64,000 bases of DNA from SH-MAG3 sp035461245. Its GTDB lineage: Bacteria > Gemmatimonadota > Gemmatimonadetes > Longimicrobiales > RSA9. Below, in pieces: positions 8,005-15,904 of this stretch. The notes beneath the pieces are model-generated. The model saw nothing but the letters and a program-made list of their open reading frames with translations. It did not search any database and was not told the DNA's origin. Location of the stretch: assembly GCA_035461245.1 (NCBI GenBank), contig DATHVP010000082.1, positions 1-64,000 of the forward strand, given 5' to 3'. Within the stretch, counting starts at the first letter, position 1. Each line of letters starts with the position of its first letter. The translations under genes were made by a program, and so were the position numbers.

Positions 8005-9507
8005 ATGGCCAGGAAGTTCCAGAATTTCATATCCGGCGAATGGCGGGACGCGTCCAGCGGCGGCACGTTCGAGAACCGCAATCCCGCAGACCAGTCGGAC
8101 CTGATCGGCACGTTCCCCCGCTCCGGCGCAGAGGACCTGCAGCTCGCTGTGGAATCCGCGAAGCGCGGTTTCGAGCAGTGGCGTCGCACGCCTGCCCCCC
8201 TCCGCGGCGACGTGCTGCGCCGCGTCGGTGACCTGCTCACCGAGCGGAAGGAGGAAATCTCCCGCGCCATGACCCGGGAGATGGGCAAGGTGCTGAACGA
8301 GACGCGTGGCGACGTGCAGGAGGGCATCGACACGGCGTACTACGCCGCCGTCGAGGGCCGCCGCCTTTTCGGCCACACCGTTCCCAGCGAGCTGCGGGAC
8401 AAGTGGGCGATGACGTACCGCCGCCCCATCGGCGTGGCGGGCCTCATTACGCCGTTCAACTTCCCGCTGGCCATACCGACCTGGAAGATGTTCCCGGCAC
8501 TGGTCTGCGGGAACAGCGTGATCCTGAAGCCGGCGGAGGACGTGCCGCACACGTCCACCATCCTGGTCGAGGTGCTGCTGGAGGCGGGCCTGCCGCCGGA
8601 CGTCATCCAGCTCGTGCACGGCTACGGCGAGGAGATCGGCGCGGCGATGGTCGAGCATCCGGAGATCCCGCTGATTTCCTTCACCGGCTCCACGGAGACG
8701 GGCTCGCGCATCGGCGAGGTCTGCGGCCGCATGCACAAGCGGCTGTCGCTGGAGATGGGGGGCAAGAACGCGCAGATCGTCATGCCGGACGCCGACATGG
8801 ACCTGGCCCTGGACGGTGTGCTCTGGGGCGCCTTCGGCACCACCGGCCAGCGCTGCACGGCAACCAGCCGACTCATCCTGCACAAGGACATTCACGACGA
8901 GTTCCTGGACCGCCTCGTCGAACGGGCCACGGCCCTCACCCTCGGCAGCGGGCTCGAGGACGGCAACGACGTGGGCCCGCTCATCAACCAGGCCGCCCTC
9001 GACAAGGTGGCCGGCTACGTCGAGATCGCGCGCGGTGAGGGGGACGAGGTCCTGTGCGGCGGCGGCCGGGCCACCGGCAGGAAGCTTGACGACGGCCACT
9101 TCTTCCAGCCGACGATCCTGCGCGGCGTGAAGCCCGGCTCCCGCCTCGCCCTCGAAGAAGTCTTCGGCCCGGTCCTCAGCGTCCTCCGCTGTGCCGACCT
9201 CGATGAGGCCATCCGCATCAACAACGAGGTGAAGTACGGCCTCTCCAGCTCCATCTACACGAAGGATGTGCGCGCATCGTTCCGCGCCATGAACGAGCTT
9301 GACAACGGCATCACGTACATCAACGCGCCCACCATCGGTGCGGAGGCGCACCTGCCTTTCGGTGGCGTCAAGCAGACGGGCAATGGCCATCGCGAGGGCG
9401 GCTGGGAAGTCTATGAATTCTACTCGGAGACGAAGGTCTGCTACGTAGATTACTCCGGCAAGCTGCAGCGGGCCCAGATCGATACCTACGACGCGGGACC
9501 GTACTGA
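8005..9507 (+). CDS. NAD(P)-dependent aldehyde dehydrogenase family protein
   Basis: 500 residues, full-length ALDH superfamily. The Rossmann-type cofactor region (TPFNFPLAIPTWKMFPAL, SFTGSTETG), the general base Glu in LSLEMGGKNAQIV (E250) and the nucleophile Cys in GTTGQRCTATSRL (C284) are all intact, and EEVFGPVLSVLR follows. Oxidises an aldehyde to the acid in the cytosol. The exact substrate cannot be read from sequence; similarity to semialdehyde dehydrogenases of amino-acid or sugar-acid breakdown is only an impression. It is a single gene with a heptamer repeat in front and about 340 bp of non-coding DNA behind. Confidence 0.93.
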   Translation: MARKFQNFISGEWRDASSGGTFENRNPADQSDLIGTFPRSGAEDLQLAVESAKRGFEQWRRTPAPLRGDVLRRVGDLLTERKEEISRAMTREMGKVLNETRGDVQEGIDTAYYAAVEGRRLFGHTVPSELRDKWAMTYRRPIGVAGLITPFNFPLAIPTWKMFPALVCGNSVILKPAEDVPHTSTILVEVLLEAGLPPDVIQLVHGYGEEIGAAMVEHPEIPLISFTGSTETGSRIGEVCGRMHKRLSLEMGGKNAQIVMPDADMDLALDGVLWGAFGTTGQRCTATSRLILHKDIHDEFLDRLVERATALTLGSGLEDGNDVGPLINQAALDKVAGYVEIARGEGDEVLCGGGRATGRKLDDGHFFQPTILRGVKPGSRLALEEVFGPVLSVLRCADLDEAIRINNEVKYGLSSSIYTKDVRASFRAMNELDNGITYINAPTIGAEAHLPFGGVKQTGNGHREGGWEVYEFYSETKVCYVDYSGKLQRAQIDTYDAGPY

Positions 9508-9848
9508 GGCAGGGGCGCGACGGCGCCTGGCGCGAACCGGCGGCGTGCGGTGCCCGGTGGTGGCCGCCGCCACCGGCCGCGGCCGCCGGTGCCCGTGGTT
9601 CGTCCCTGTCGGGAGCGGTCGCGTGCGGGCGCAGACCGGCGCGGTCCGCGCCGCGCCCGGGACTGGCGCACGAGGCAGTGATTCATTAGCGTAATTTCAG
9701 TGTTCGTTCCGGCGGCATGACACACGCACAACGAAACGGCCTGGAGGCCGGCCCAGCAGGTGCCGCAGCGGTTTGACAGCAGGCCGACCTCAAGCGTAGG
9801 ATGCCAGTGGCCGTCACGGGGGAACATCACCGGTCAGCAGCCGACCGC
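9508..9848. other. non-coding gap between the aldehyde dehydrogenase and lepB
   Basis: No gene seen. A GC-rich inverted repeat (CCGGTGG at 9554-9560 and CCACCGG at 9570-9576) without a T-run could help end transcription. A short AT-richer patch lies near 9679-9705, and the lepB promoter candidate lies at 9773-9802. Confidence 0.5.
9773..9802 (+). promoter_or_regulatory. candidate sigma70-type promoter of lepB
   Basis: TTGACA at 9773-9778 and TAGGAT at 9797-9802 are separated by 18 bp. The -10 element covers the in-frame ATG at 9801, so that ATG could not be the start of a message made here. This supports the GTG at 9849, about 40 nt into the transcript. Confidence 0.6.
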
Positions 9849-10577
9849 GTGAGCGACGATAAACACCGTACAAATGCTGAGGCCGACAGTCCCGTTTCCA
9901 ATGGTCGCTGGGCCTGGGAATGGATCAAGTCGTTCCTCATTGCCTTCGGGCTCTTCCTCGTCATTCGCAGCTTCGTCGTCGAGGCGTTCCGTATCCCGAC
10001 GGGAAGCATGGAGAACACGCTGCTGGTGGGCGACTTCCTCCTCGTGAACAAGGCAGTGTTCGGCGCCTCGATTCCAGGCGCCGCGGCACGCCTGCCCGCT
10101 CTTGCCGAGCCCCGGCGCGGTGACGTCGTCGTATTCGTGCCGCCCCACGAGGCAGGCAAGAACTACGTGAAGCGCCTGGTCGGCATGCCGGGCGACACCC
10201 TGGCCATGGTGGGCAAGACGCTGTACCTGAACGGCATTCTCCAGGACGAACCGGCCGTCCGCCACTCCGATCCCCACGACATCGTCGCGCCGGGCATGGT
10301 CTGGCAGTGTGAACTGGCCGGCCTGCCGGCGGGACGTGACGCGTGCCGGCCGACGCGCGACAACTGGGGGCCCATTGTCGTTCCCGACGGGCACTACTTC
10401 ATGCTGGGCGATAATCGCGACGACTCCGAGGACTCCCGCTACTGGGGCTTCGTGCCCCGGGCGGCGCTCAAGGGGCGGCCGCTGTTCATCTACTATTCGT
10501 TCGAGTCTGCCTCACCCCGCGCCGTTCCGTGGCTCACCGGCATCCGCTGGGACCGCGTCGGCCGGGGTGTGCACTGA
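9849..10577 (+). CDS. lepB: signal peptidase I
   Basis: 242 residues. Cleaves signal peptides of exported preproteins at the outer face of the inner membrane. One N-terminal membrane segment (SFLIAFGLFLVIRSFVV) is followed by the nucleophile Ser in PTGSMENTL (S53), the general-base Lys in YVKRLVGMPGD (K108) and the GDNRDDSEDSRYWG signature. Only one transmembrane segment is seen, as in many non-enteric homologues. The frame is open from an ATG at 9801, but that codon sits inside the probable -10 element, so the GTG at 9849 is preferred; neither has a strong ribosome-binding site. Confidence 0.93.
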   Translation: MSDDKHRTNAEADSPVSNGRWAWEWIKSFLIAFGLFLVIRSFVVEAFRIPTGSMENTLLVGDFLLVNKAVFGASIPGAAARLPALAEPRRGDVVVFVPPHEAGKNYVKRLVGMPGDTLAMVGKTLYLNGILQDEPAVRHSDPHDIVAPGMVWQCELAGLPAGRDACRPTRDNWGPIVVPDGHYFMLGDNRDDSEDSRYWGFVPRAALKGRPLFIYYSFESASPRAVPWLTGIRWDRVGRGVH

Positions 10578-10727
10578 CTTGCGGCAGGCCGATAACCGGT
10601 ACCAGCAGCGAAGCAGCAGCGGAAGGACGTGACATGTGATACGCAGCCGGCGACGTCGCCCCAGAGGCATGATCCATAGATCTCCAGCTCCATCCCTTAC
10701 TCACATGTCGCAGCGCCGGAGCGCCGT

Positions 10728-11591
10728 ATGAGTTTCAACGCGACCCGCAAGGGAACGTACGACGAGAGCTCGCTGGATCAGTACCTCAAGGAGATCAGCG
10801 CCTACCCGCTGCTGACCCGGGAGGATGAGGTCGACCTGGCCCGGCGCATCCGGGCCGGCGACGAGGAAGGCCTCGACAAGCTCGTCCGCTCGAACCTCCG
10901 CTTCGTCGTTTCCGTGGCCAAGAAGTACCAGAACCAGGGCGTCGCCCTCGGCGACCTCATCAACGAGGGCAACCTCGGCCTCATCCGCGCCGCCCACAAG
11001 TTCGACGAGACGAAGGGGATCAAGTTCATCTCGTACGCCGTGTGGTGGATCCGCCAGGCCATCCTGCAGGCCCTGGCCGAGCAGAGCCGCATCGTCCGCG
11101 TGCCGCTGAACCGGGCCGGCGCCCTGCACCGCATCGGACGCCGGTCCTCCACGCTGCTCCAGGAGCTGGGCCGCGAGCCCACCGTCGAGGAACTCGCCGA
11201 CGAACTCGACCTGTCCGAGGAGGAGATCGAGCGAACCCTCGCCATCTCCCAGACCCACCTGTCCCTGGACGCGCCACTCACGCCCGGTGAGGACAACCGC
11301 CTGCTGGACTACCTGCCCGACCAGTTCTCCGCCGGGCCCGATGACGAGACCTACGAACGCGCCCTTGCCTCCACCGTCGAGGAGGCCCTCGGCAGCCTCA
11401 AGGAACGGGAAGCCCGGGTGCTGCGCCTCTATTTCGGCCTCGAAGACGGGCGCGACCCCATGACCCTCGAGGAGATCGGGGCGCTCCTCGGCATCACCCG
11501 CGAGCGCGTACGCCAGATCAAGGAGAAGGCCCTCGTGAGGCTCCGCCACGCATCCCGCGCACGCTACCTCGAGACTTTCATGCTCCGCTAG
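10728..11591 (+). CDS. sigA: sigma-70 family RNA polymerase sigma factor (RpoD/SigA type, short)
   Basis: 287 residues: region 1.2 (SLDQYLKEISAYPLLTREDE), region 2 with the core-binding and -10 recognition helices (NLRFVVSVAKKYQNQG, KFISYAVWWIRQAILQALA), region 3 and a complete region 4 with the -35 helix-turn-helix (TLEEIGALLGITRERVRQIKEKAL). Region 1.1 and the long non-conserved region of proteobacterial RpoD are absent, as in Bacteroidetes primary sigma factors. It could be the primary sigma or a group 2 paralogue; a second rpoD elsewhere cannot be excluded. It stands between lepB and the rplM operon with its own 150-bp upstream gap. Confidence 0.92.
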   Translation: MSFNATRKGTYDESSLDQYLKEISAYPLLTREDEVDLARRIRAGDEEGLDKLVRSNLRFVVSVAKKYQNQGVALGDLINEGNLGLIRAAHKFDETKGIKFISYAVWWIRQAILQALAEQSRIVRVPLNRAGALHRIGRRSSTLLQELGREPTVEELADELDLSEEEIERTLAISQTHLSLDAPLTPGEDNRLLDYLPDQFSAGPDDETYERALASTVEEALGSLKEREARVLRLYFGLEDGRDPMTLEEIGALLGITRERVRQIKEKALVRLRHASRARYLETFMLR

Positions 11592-11814
11592 CCCGCCCCC
11601 GCACCCGCGACGCGTCGCCCGGACCAGACCCCGGCACACCATTCCGTCCGGTGACCCCGGGTGGCTGCGGCAGGGAGGTGGGCGCGCCCGGTGCGGCACC
11701 TGGCAAAGGTGCAGGCGGGGCGACGACGAAGCAGGCGGCGCGACCATCCCCGGTCGTTCAAACGGTCCCGTTTACGTTTACGATCCCGATCCCGTTCCCG
11801 GTCTGTTCAAGCGC

Positions 11815-11843
11815 TTGACAGAACCCGCCACCCGCCCTATGCT
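11815..11843 (+). promoter_or_regulatory. promoter of the rplM-rpsI ribosomal operon
   Basis: TTGACA at 11815-11820, 17-bp spacer, TATGCT at 11838-11843. Predicted start near 11850, about 29 nt before the rplM ATG. The preceding 220 bp after the sigma gene hold no gene. The perfect palindrome CAAAGCTTTG (11845-11854) overlaps the expected start point. Confidence 0.72.
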
Positions 11844-11878
11844 TCAAAGCTTTGCAAGACGCCACATTCAGGGTTCGC

Positions 11879-12307
11879 ATGAAAACGTACACGCCGAAGA
11901 CAACGGACATCCAGCGCCGCTGGGTCGTGGTAGACGCCGAGGGCAAGGTCCTGGGCCGACTGGCCAGCGAGGTCGCGCAGATCCTGCGCGGCAAGCACAA
12001 GCCGATGTACACTCCGCACCTTGATACCGGCGACTTTGTCGTGGTCATCAATGCGGACAAGATCCGGCTGACGGGCAACAAGGCCGAGAAGAAGACGTAC
12101 TTCCGGCACACGGGCTACATGGGCGGCGACAAGCTGATCCCGTTCCGTGACATGCAGGAGAAGCACCCCGAGCGGATCATTGACCTGGCCGTGAAGGGCA
12201 TGCTCCCGAAGAACAATCTGGGCCGCCTGATGCGGCGCAAGCTCAAGGTCTACGCCGGTCCGGAGCATCCGCACGCGGCGCAGCAGCCCGAAGTCCTCGA
12301 GATCTGA
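11879..12307 (+). CDS. rplM: 50S ribosomal protein L13
   Basis: 142 residues, the usual length. Early-assembling large-subunit protein. Begins MKTYTPKTTDIQRRWVVVDA and has the L13 blocks LGRLASEVAQILRGKHKP and AVKGMLPKNNLGR. The frame also opens at a TTG at 11852, but that codon would lie almost at the predicted transcription start; the ATG at 11879 with AGGG just upstream matches the family start. One base separates it from rpsI. Confidence 0.98.
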   Translation: MKTYTPKTTDIQRRWVVVDAEGKVLGRLASEVAQILRGKHKPMYTPHLDTGDFVVVINADKIRLTGNKAEKKTYFRHTGYMGGDKLIPFRDMQEKHPERIIDLAVKGMLPKNNLGRLMRRKLKVYAGPEHPHAAQQPEVLEI

Positions 12308-12308
12308 C

Positions 12309-12701
12309 ATGGCGACTGAACAGTACCACGGCCTCGGCCGACGGAAGAGCAGTGTGGCGCGGGTCTGGCTGCGGCCGGGCTCAGGCGAATGGACGGTGAA
12401 TGGCCGTTCCTTCGAAGACTACTTCCCCCGCGGATCCCACCAGATCCACGCGGAGGAGCCGCTGATTGCGACGAACACCAAGGGCAGCTTCGACGTGAAG
12501 GTCAACGTCGATGGCGGCGGCCAGACCGGTCAGGCCGGCGCCGTCCGTCTGGGCATTGCCCGGGCGCTCATCGAGTATGACGCCGAGCTGCGCAGCGCGC
12601 TCCGCGAGAAGCGGATGCTGACGCGCGACCCGCGCGAGGTGGAGCGGAAGAAGCCCGGTCGTCCGGGCGCCCGCAAGCGGTTCCAGTTCTCGAAGCGCTA
12701 G
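12309..12701 (+). CDS. rpsI: 30S ribosomal protein S9
   Basis: 130 residues. Small-subunit protein whose C-terminal tail reaches the P-site tRNA. N-terminal GLGRRKSSVARVWLRPG and the conserved basic C-terminus ending GARKRFQFSKR are both present, including the terminal Lys-Arg that contacts tRNA. Follows rplM immediately, the near-universal L13-S9 pair. Confidence 0.98.
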   Translation: MATEQYHGLGRRKSSVARVWLRPGSGEWTVNGRSFEDYFPRGSHQIHAEEPLIATNTKGSFDVKVNVDGGGQTGQAGAVRLGIARALIEYDAELRSALREKRMLTRDPREVERKKPGRPGARKRFQFSKR

Positions 12702-12796
12702 TCTTCGAGGCGATACAGACAATACACACACTGCCGGACGGCGTGCTGGGGTCCTCCGCGAGGGGGTCGGCAGCCGGATGAAGGTGGTGGAAGCGG

Positions 12797-12882
12797 GGCG
12801 ACGCGGGTGCGTCGCCGCCGGACAACCCCGGGCGCGCCGCCAGGCGCGCCGCAGACAGGCGGCCGGGACGGCCGCAGACAGG
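12797..12882 (+). promoter_or_regulatory. structured rpsB leader: three GC-rich hairpins
   Basis: Three consecutive perfect stem-loops precede rpsB: GGCGACGC/GCGTCGCC (12797-12816, GGGT loop), GGCGCGCC/GGCGCGCC (12831-12850) and GCGGCC/GGCCGC (12859-12875). The last is bracketed by a direct repeat GCAGACAGG (12851-12859 and 12874-12882), whose second copy supplies the AGG in front of the start codon. rpsB leaders in several phyla bind S2 for autoregulation; that role here is inference. Confidence 0.5.
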
Positions 12883-12888
12883 TAAGCA

Positions 12889-13791
12889 ATGGCGGAGACC
12901 CAGATCCAGGATCTGCTGGAAGCCGGCGTCCACTTCGGACACCAGAGCAGCCGTTGGAACCCGAAGATGAAGAAGTACATCTTCGCGGCCCGCAACGGCA
13001 TTCACATCATAGACCTCCAGAAGTCCCTGCGCCGGCTGCAGGACGCGCAGCGGGCGACGCGGGACGTGACGCTGAACGGCGACCGCGTGCTGTTCGTCTG
13101 CACGAAGCGCCAGCTGCGGCCCATCATCGAGGCGGAAGCGGCGCGCTGCGGCGGCTACTGGGTCACCGAGCGCTGGCTCGGCGGCATGCTCACGAACTTC
13201 GCGACCATCAAGAAGCAGATCCGGCGGCTGAAGGAGCTGGAGCGCGGCCTGGACGAGGGCACGTTCGAGTTCTACACGAAGAAGGAGCAGCTGCTGCTGC
13301 AGCGCGAGCGTGAGAAGCTGGACAAGTACATGGGCGGCGTAAAGGACATGGGCCGCCTGCCCGGCGCGCTGTTCGTGGTGGACGCGAAGAAGGAGATGAT
13401 CGCGGTGAAGGAAGCCCGCAAGCTGGGCATCCCGGTCATCGCCATCGCGGACACGAACGCCGATCCTGACGTCATCGACTTCCCCATCCCGGGCAACGAC
13501 GACGCCATCCGCTCGGTGCAGCTGATCGCCAGCGCCATCGCGGACGCCATCGAGCAGGCCCGTCGGGAGCTGCCGCCGGAGGCGCGGCGCCGGGCGGACG
13601 AGGGCGAGGCGGCGACGTACTCCAGCGAGGGCGGGCTGCAGCAGGACACGTCGGCCAGCGAGGAGAAGGGCAAGCGGCGTCGGCCGCGGCGCAAGCGCCG
13701 TCCCCGTGCGGACGTGATTGCGACGCTGCGCGTCCCGGGCGAGACGGAAGAGCCCGAGGGCGGCGACGAGGACGCGGCAGAAGAGGCGTAG
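12889..13791 (+). CDS. rpsB: 30S ribosomal protein S2
   Basis: 300 residues; the S2 core (about 1-225) has EAGVHFGHQSSRWNPKM, WLGGMLTNF and VDAKKEMIAVKEARKLGIP. The last ~70 residues form a low-complexity extension, first Glu/Ala-rich and then strongly basic (KRRRPRRKRRPRAD), ending acidic. S2 joins the small subunit late and helps recruit S1. The start ATG follows an AGG inside the structured leader. An intrinsic terminator lies between this gene and tsf. Confidence 0.97.
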   Translation: MAETQIQDLLEAGVHFGHQSSRWNPKMKKYIFAARNGIHIIDLQKSLRRLQDAQRATRDVTLNGDRVLFVCTKRQLRPIIEAEAARCGGYWVTERWLGGMLTNFATIKKQIRRLKELERGLDEGTFEFYTKKEQLLLQREREKLDKYMGGVKDMGRLPGALFVVDAKKEMIAVKEARKLGIPVIAIADTNADPDVIDFPIPGNDDAIRSVQLIASAIADAIEQARRELPPEARRRADEGEAATYSSEGGLQQDTSASEEKGKRRRPRRKRRPRADVIATLRVPGETEEPEGGDEDAAEEA

Positions 13792-13832
13792 CTCGCCGGG
13801 CCGGCGTCGCATGAGCCGGCCGGTTGACATTG

Positions 13833-13879
13833 AAAGCGCTGCAGCGCTGCGCCAGTGCGGCAGCCCTGCAGCGCTTTTT
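13833..13879 (+). terminator. intrinsic terminator/attenuator between rpsB and tsf
   Basis: A perfect 12-bp stem (AAAGCGCTGCAG at 13833-13844 with CTGCAGCGCTTT at 13866-13877), with an inner GCTGC/GCAGC extension, runs into five Ts (13875-13879). It is located 42 bp after the rpsB stop and 48 bp before tsf, so read-through or a second promoter is needed for EF-Ts. Confidence 0.8.
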
Positions 13880-13926
13880 CACGGGATGACCAGACGACAC
13901 ACGGCAAACCATACAGGGGGACGGAC

Positions 13927-14526
13927 ATGGCAATCGCTGCAGGTCAGGTGAAGGAGCTCCGGGAGCGCACGGGTGCTGGGATGATGGAGTGCAAGAAGGC
14001 GCTGGAGGAGACGAACGGCAACCTGGAGGCGGCCATCGACCTGCTGCGTGCGCGGGGTGCGGCCAAGGCAGCCAAGCGTGCGGACCGGGAGACGAAGGAA
14101 GGCACCATCGGCAGCTACGTCCACTCCAATGGCAAGATCGGCGTGCTGGTGGAGGTGCAGTGCGAGACGGACTTCGTTGCCCGCAATGACGATTTCCAGC
14201 AGCTCGCCCGCGACCTGGCCATGCACATTGCCGCGGCGGGCCCGCTGGCGCTGAACGCCGATGACATCCCGGCGGACGTGGCGGCGCGAGAGAAGGCCGT
14301 CTACCTGGAGCAGGTCCGCAACGAGGGCAAGCCGGAGGCGATGCAGGAGAAGATCGTCGAGGGCAAGATGCGGAAGTTCTACCAGGAGTCCACGCTGATG
14401 GGCCAGATCTTCGTGAAGGATCCGGCCGGCAAGCAGACCATCGAGCAGCTGGTGCAGGAGGCCTCGGCGAAGACGGGCGAGAAGATCGTCGTCCGCCGGT
14501 TCGCCCGTTTCGCGCTGGGCGAGTAG
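13927..14526 (+). CDS. tsf: elongation factor Ts (short form)
   Basis: 199 residues. Nucleotide-exchange factor for EF-Tu. N-terminal UBA-like segment with RTGAGMMECKKAL, then the TDFVAR motif (CETDFVARNDDF) that inserts into EF-Tu. It has the ~200-residue compact form found in Thermus and chloroplast-type proteins, lacking the duplicated core of the E. coli protein. The ATG at 13927 follows GGGGGACGG; upstream codons in frame lie in the terminator hairpin and are rejected. Confidence 0.97.
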   Translation: MAIAAGQVKELRERTGAGMMECKKALEETNGNLEAAIDLLRARGAAKAAKRADRETKEGTIGSYVHSNGKIGVLVEVQCETDFVARNDDFQQLARDLAMHIAAAGPLALNADDIPADVAAREKAVYLEQVRNEGKPEAMQEKIVEGKMRKFYQESTLMGQIFVKDPAGKQTIEQLVQEASAKTGEKIVVRRFARFALGE

Positions 14527-14532
14527 CAGGCC

Positions 14533-15255
14533 ATGGCGGGGAGCGATCTGACGTACCAGCGGGTAGTCCTGAAGCTGAGCGGTGAGGCACTGGCCGGTGA
14601 GCAGGGCTTCGGCATCTCACCGCCGGTGGTGGACCGGCTGACGGACGAGATCAGGTCGCTCCACGGCCTGGGCGCTGACATCGGCCTGGTCATCGGCGGC
14701 GGCAACATCGTCCGGGGAACCACGGCCAGCGCCGAGGGCATGGACAGGGTCAGCGCCGACTACATGGGCATGCTGGCCACCATCATCAACGCCCTGGCGC
14801 TGCAGGACCTGCTGGAGCGCAAGGGTGTGGAGACGCGGGTCATGACGGCCATCCGCATGGAGGCACTGGCGGAGCCGTACATCCGGCGCAGGGCGCTGCG
14901 CCACCTGGAGAAGCGGCGCGTCGTCATCTTCGCCGGGGGTACGGGCAATCCGTACTTTTCCACCGACACGGCAGCGGTGCTGCGGGCCATCGAGATCCAT
15001 GCCGACCTGCTCATCAAGGCGACAAAGGTCTCCGGCATCTACACGGCGGACCCGCAGAAGGACCCGTCCGCCGAGTTCATCCCCCACCTGACCTATCAGG
15101 ACGTACTGACCCGGAACCTCCAGGTCATGGATGCCGCGGCGGTCTCGCTCTGTCGCGAGAACGACCTGCCCATCGTGGTGTTGAACATCAGTGAACGGGG
15201 TGCCGTAGCCGCCGCACTGGCCGGTGAGAAGCGCGGCACCATGGTCAGCGGCTGA
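14533..15255 (+). CDS. pyrH: uridylate kinase
   Basis: 240 residues, amino-acid-kinase-fold UMP kinase that makes UDP for RNA, DNA and cell-wall precursors. The family's VVLKLSGEALAG start, GLVIGGGNIVRG, DYMGMLATIINALAL and FAGGTGNPYFSTDTAA blocks are present. It starts six bases after tsf, the usual tsf-pyrH-frr arrangement. Confidence 0.98.
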   Translation: MAGSDLTYQRVVLKLSGEALAGEQGFGISPPVVDRLTDEIRSLHGLGADIGLVIGGGNIVRGTTASAEGMDRVSADYMGMLATIINALALQDLLERKGVETRVMTAIRMEALAEPYIRRRALRHLEKRRVVIFAGGTGNPYFSTDTAAVLRAIEIHADLLIKATKVSGIYTADPQKDPSAEFIPHLTYQDVLTRNLQVMDAAAVSLCRENDLPIVVLNISERGAVAAALAGEKRGTMVSG

Positions 15256-15351
15256 CCGCGCCCTTATCTTCCGGCTCTTCTGGTGACAGGTCCGCGGCCA
15301 CGGCGCCGCGGCCGTTCGTGAACGCAATCGGTGAGACGGCGGAGGGGATGA

Positions 15352-15903
15352 ATGCCTACGCACGCGCAGGCGCAGGAACAGATGGAGAAGTCGCTGGACG
15401 CGGTCCGGCGCGAGTTCAACTCGGTCCGGACCGGCAAGGCCAGTCCCGCGCTGCTGGACACCGTCCGCGTGGACGCGTACGGCTCCAAGATGCCGCTGAA
15501 CCAGGTCGCCTCCGTCAGCTCGCCGGAACCGCGACTGCTGCTGGTGCAGCCCTGGGACAAGGGCGTGATGGCCGAGATCGAGAAGGCCATCCGCAACTCC
15601 GAGCTCGGGCTCAATCCCAGCAATGACGGCAACCTCATCCGGGTGCCGGTGCCGGCGCTGAACGAGGAGCGCCGCAGGGAGATGGTGCGCATGCTGCACA
15701 AGCTGGCCGAGGATGGCCGGATCGCGGTGCGGCAGGCCCGGCAGGAAGCGAACAAGGAGATCAAGCGTCGCCAGTCGGAGCACGAGATCAGCGAGGACGA
15801 CGCCCGTCGCGAGATGGACCGGATCCAGAAGCTCACGGACGATTATATCGGCAAGATCGACCACCTCCTTGCTGCCAAGGAGGAGGAGGTCATGGAGGTC
15901 TAG
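15352..15903 (+). CDS. frr: ribosome recycling factor
   Basis: 183 residues. Splits post-termination ribosomes with EF-G. Has the conserved FNSVRTGKASPALLD and PALNEERRREMVRMLHKLAE blocks and an almost all-helical make-up. The ATG at 15352 is preceded by GGAGGGG (15341-15347). A gap of 96 bp separates it from pyrH, with no clear terminator. Confidence 0.97.
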   Translation: MPTHAQAQEQMEKSLDAVRREFNSVRTGKASPALLDTVRVDAYGSKMPLNQVASVSSPEPRLLLVQPWDKGVMAEIEKAIRNSELGLNPSNDGNLIRVPVPALNEERRREMVRMLHKLAEDGRIAVRQARQEANKEIKRRQSEHEISEDDARREMDRIQKLTDDYIGKIDHLLAAKEEEVMEV

Positions 15904-15904
15904 G

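Noticed and set aside
7213..9573. Long minus-strand open frame of 786 codons
   Set aside because: Antisense to the sigma-54 activator and aldehyde dehydrogenase, both clear genes on +; the translation has no family features.
13824..13853. TTGACA as the -35 of a tsf promoter
   Set aside because: The expected -10 position lies in the terminator stem and has no TATAAT-like sequence.
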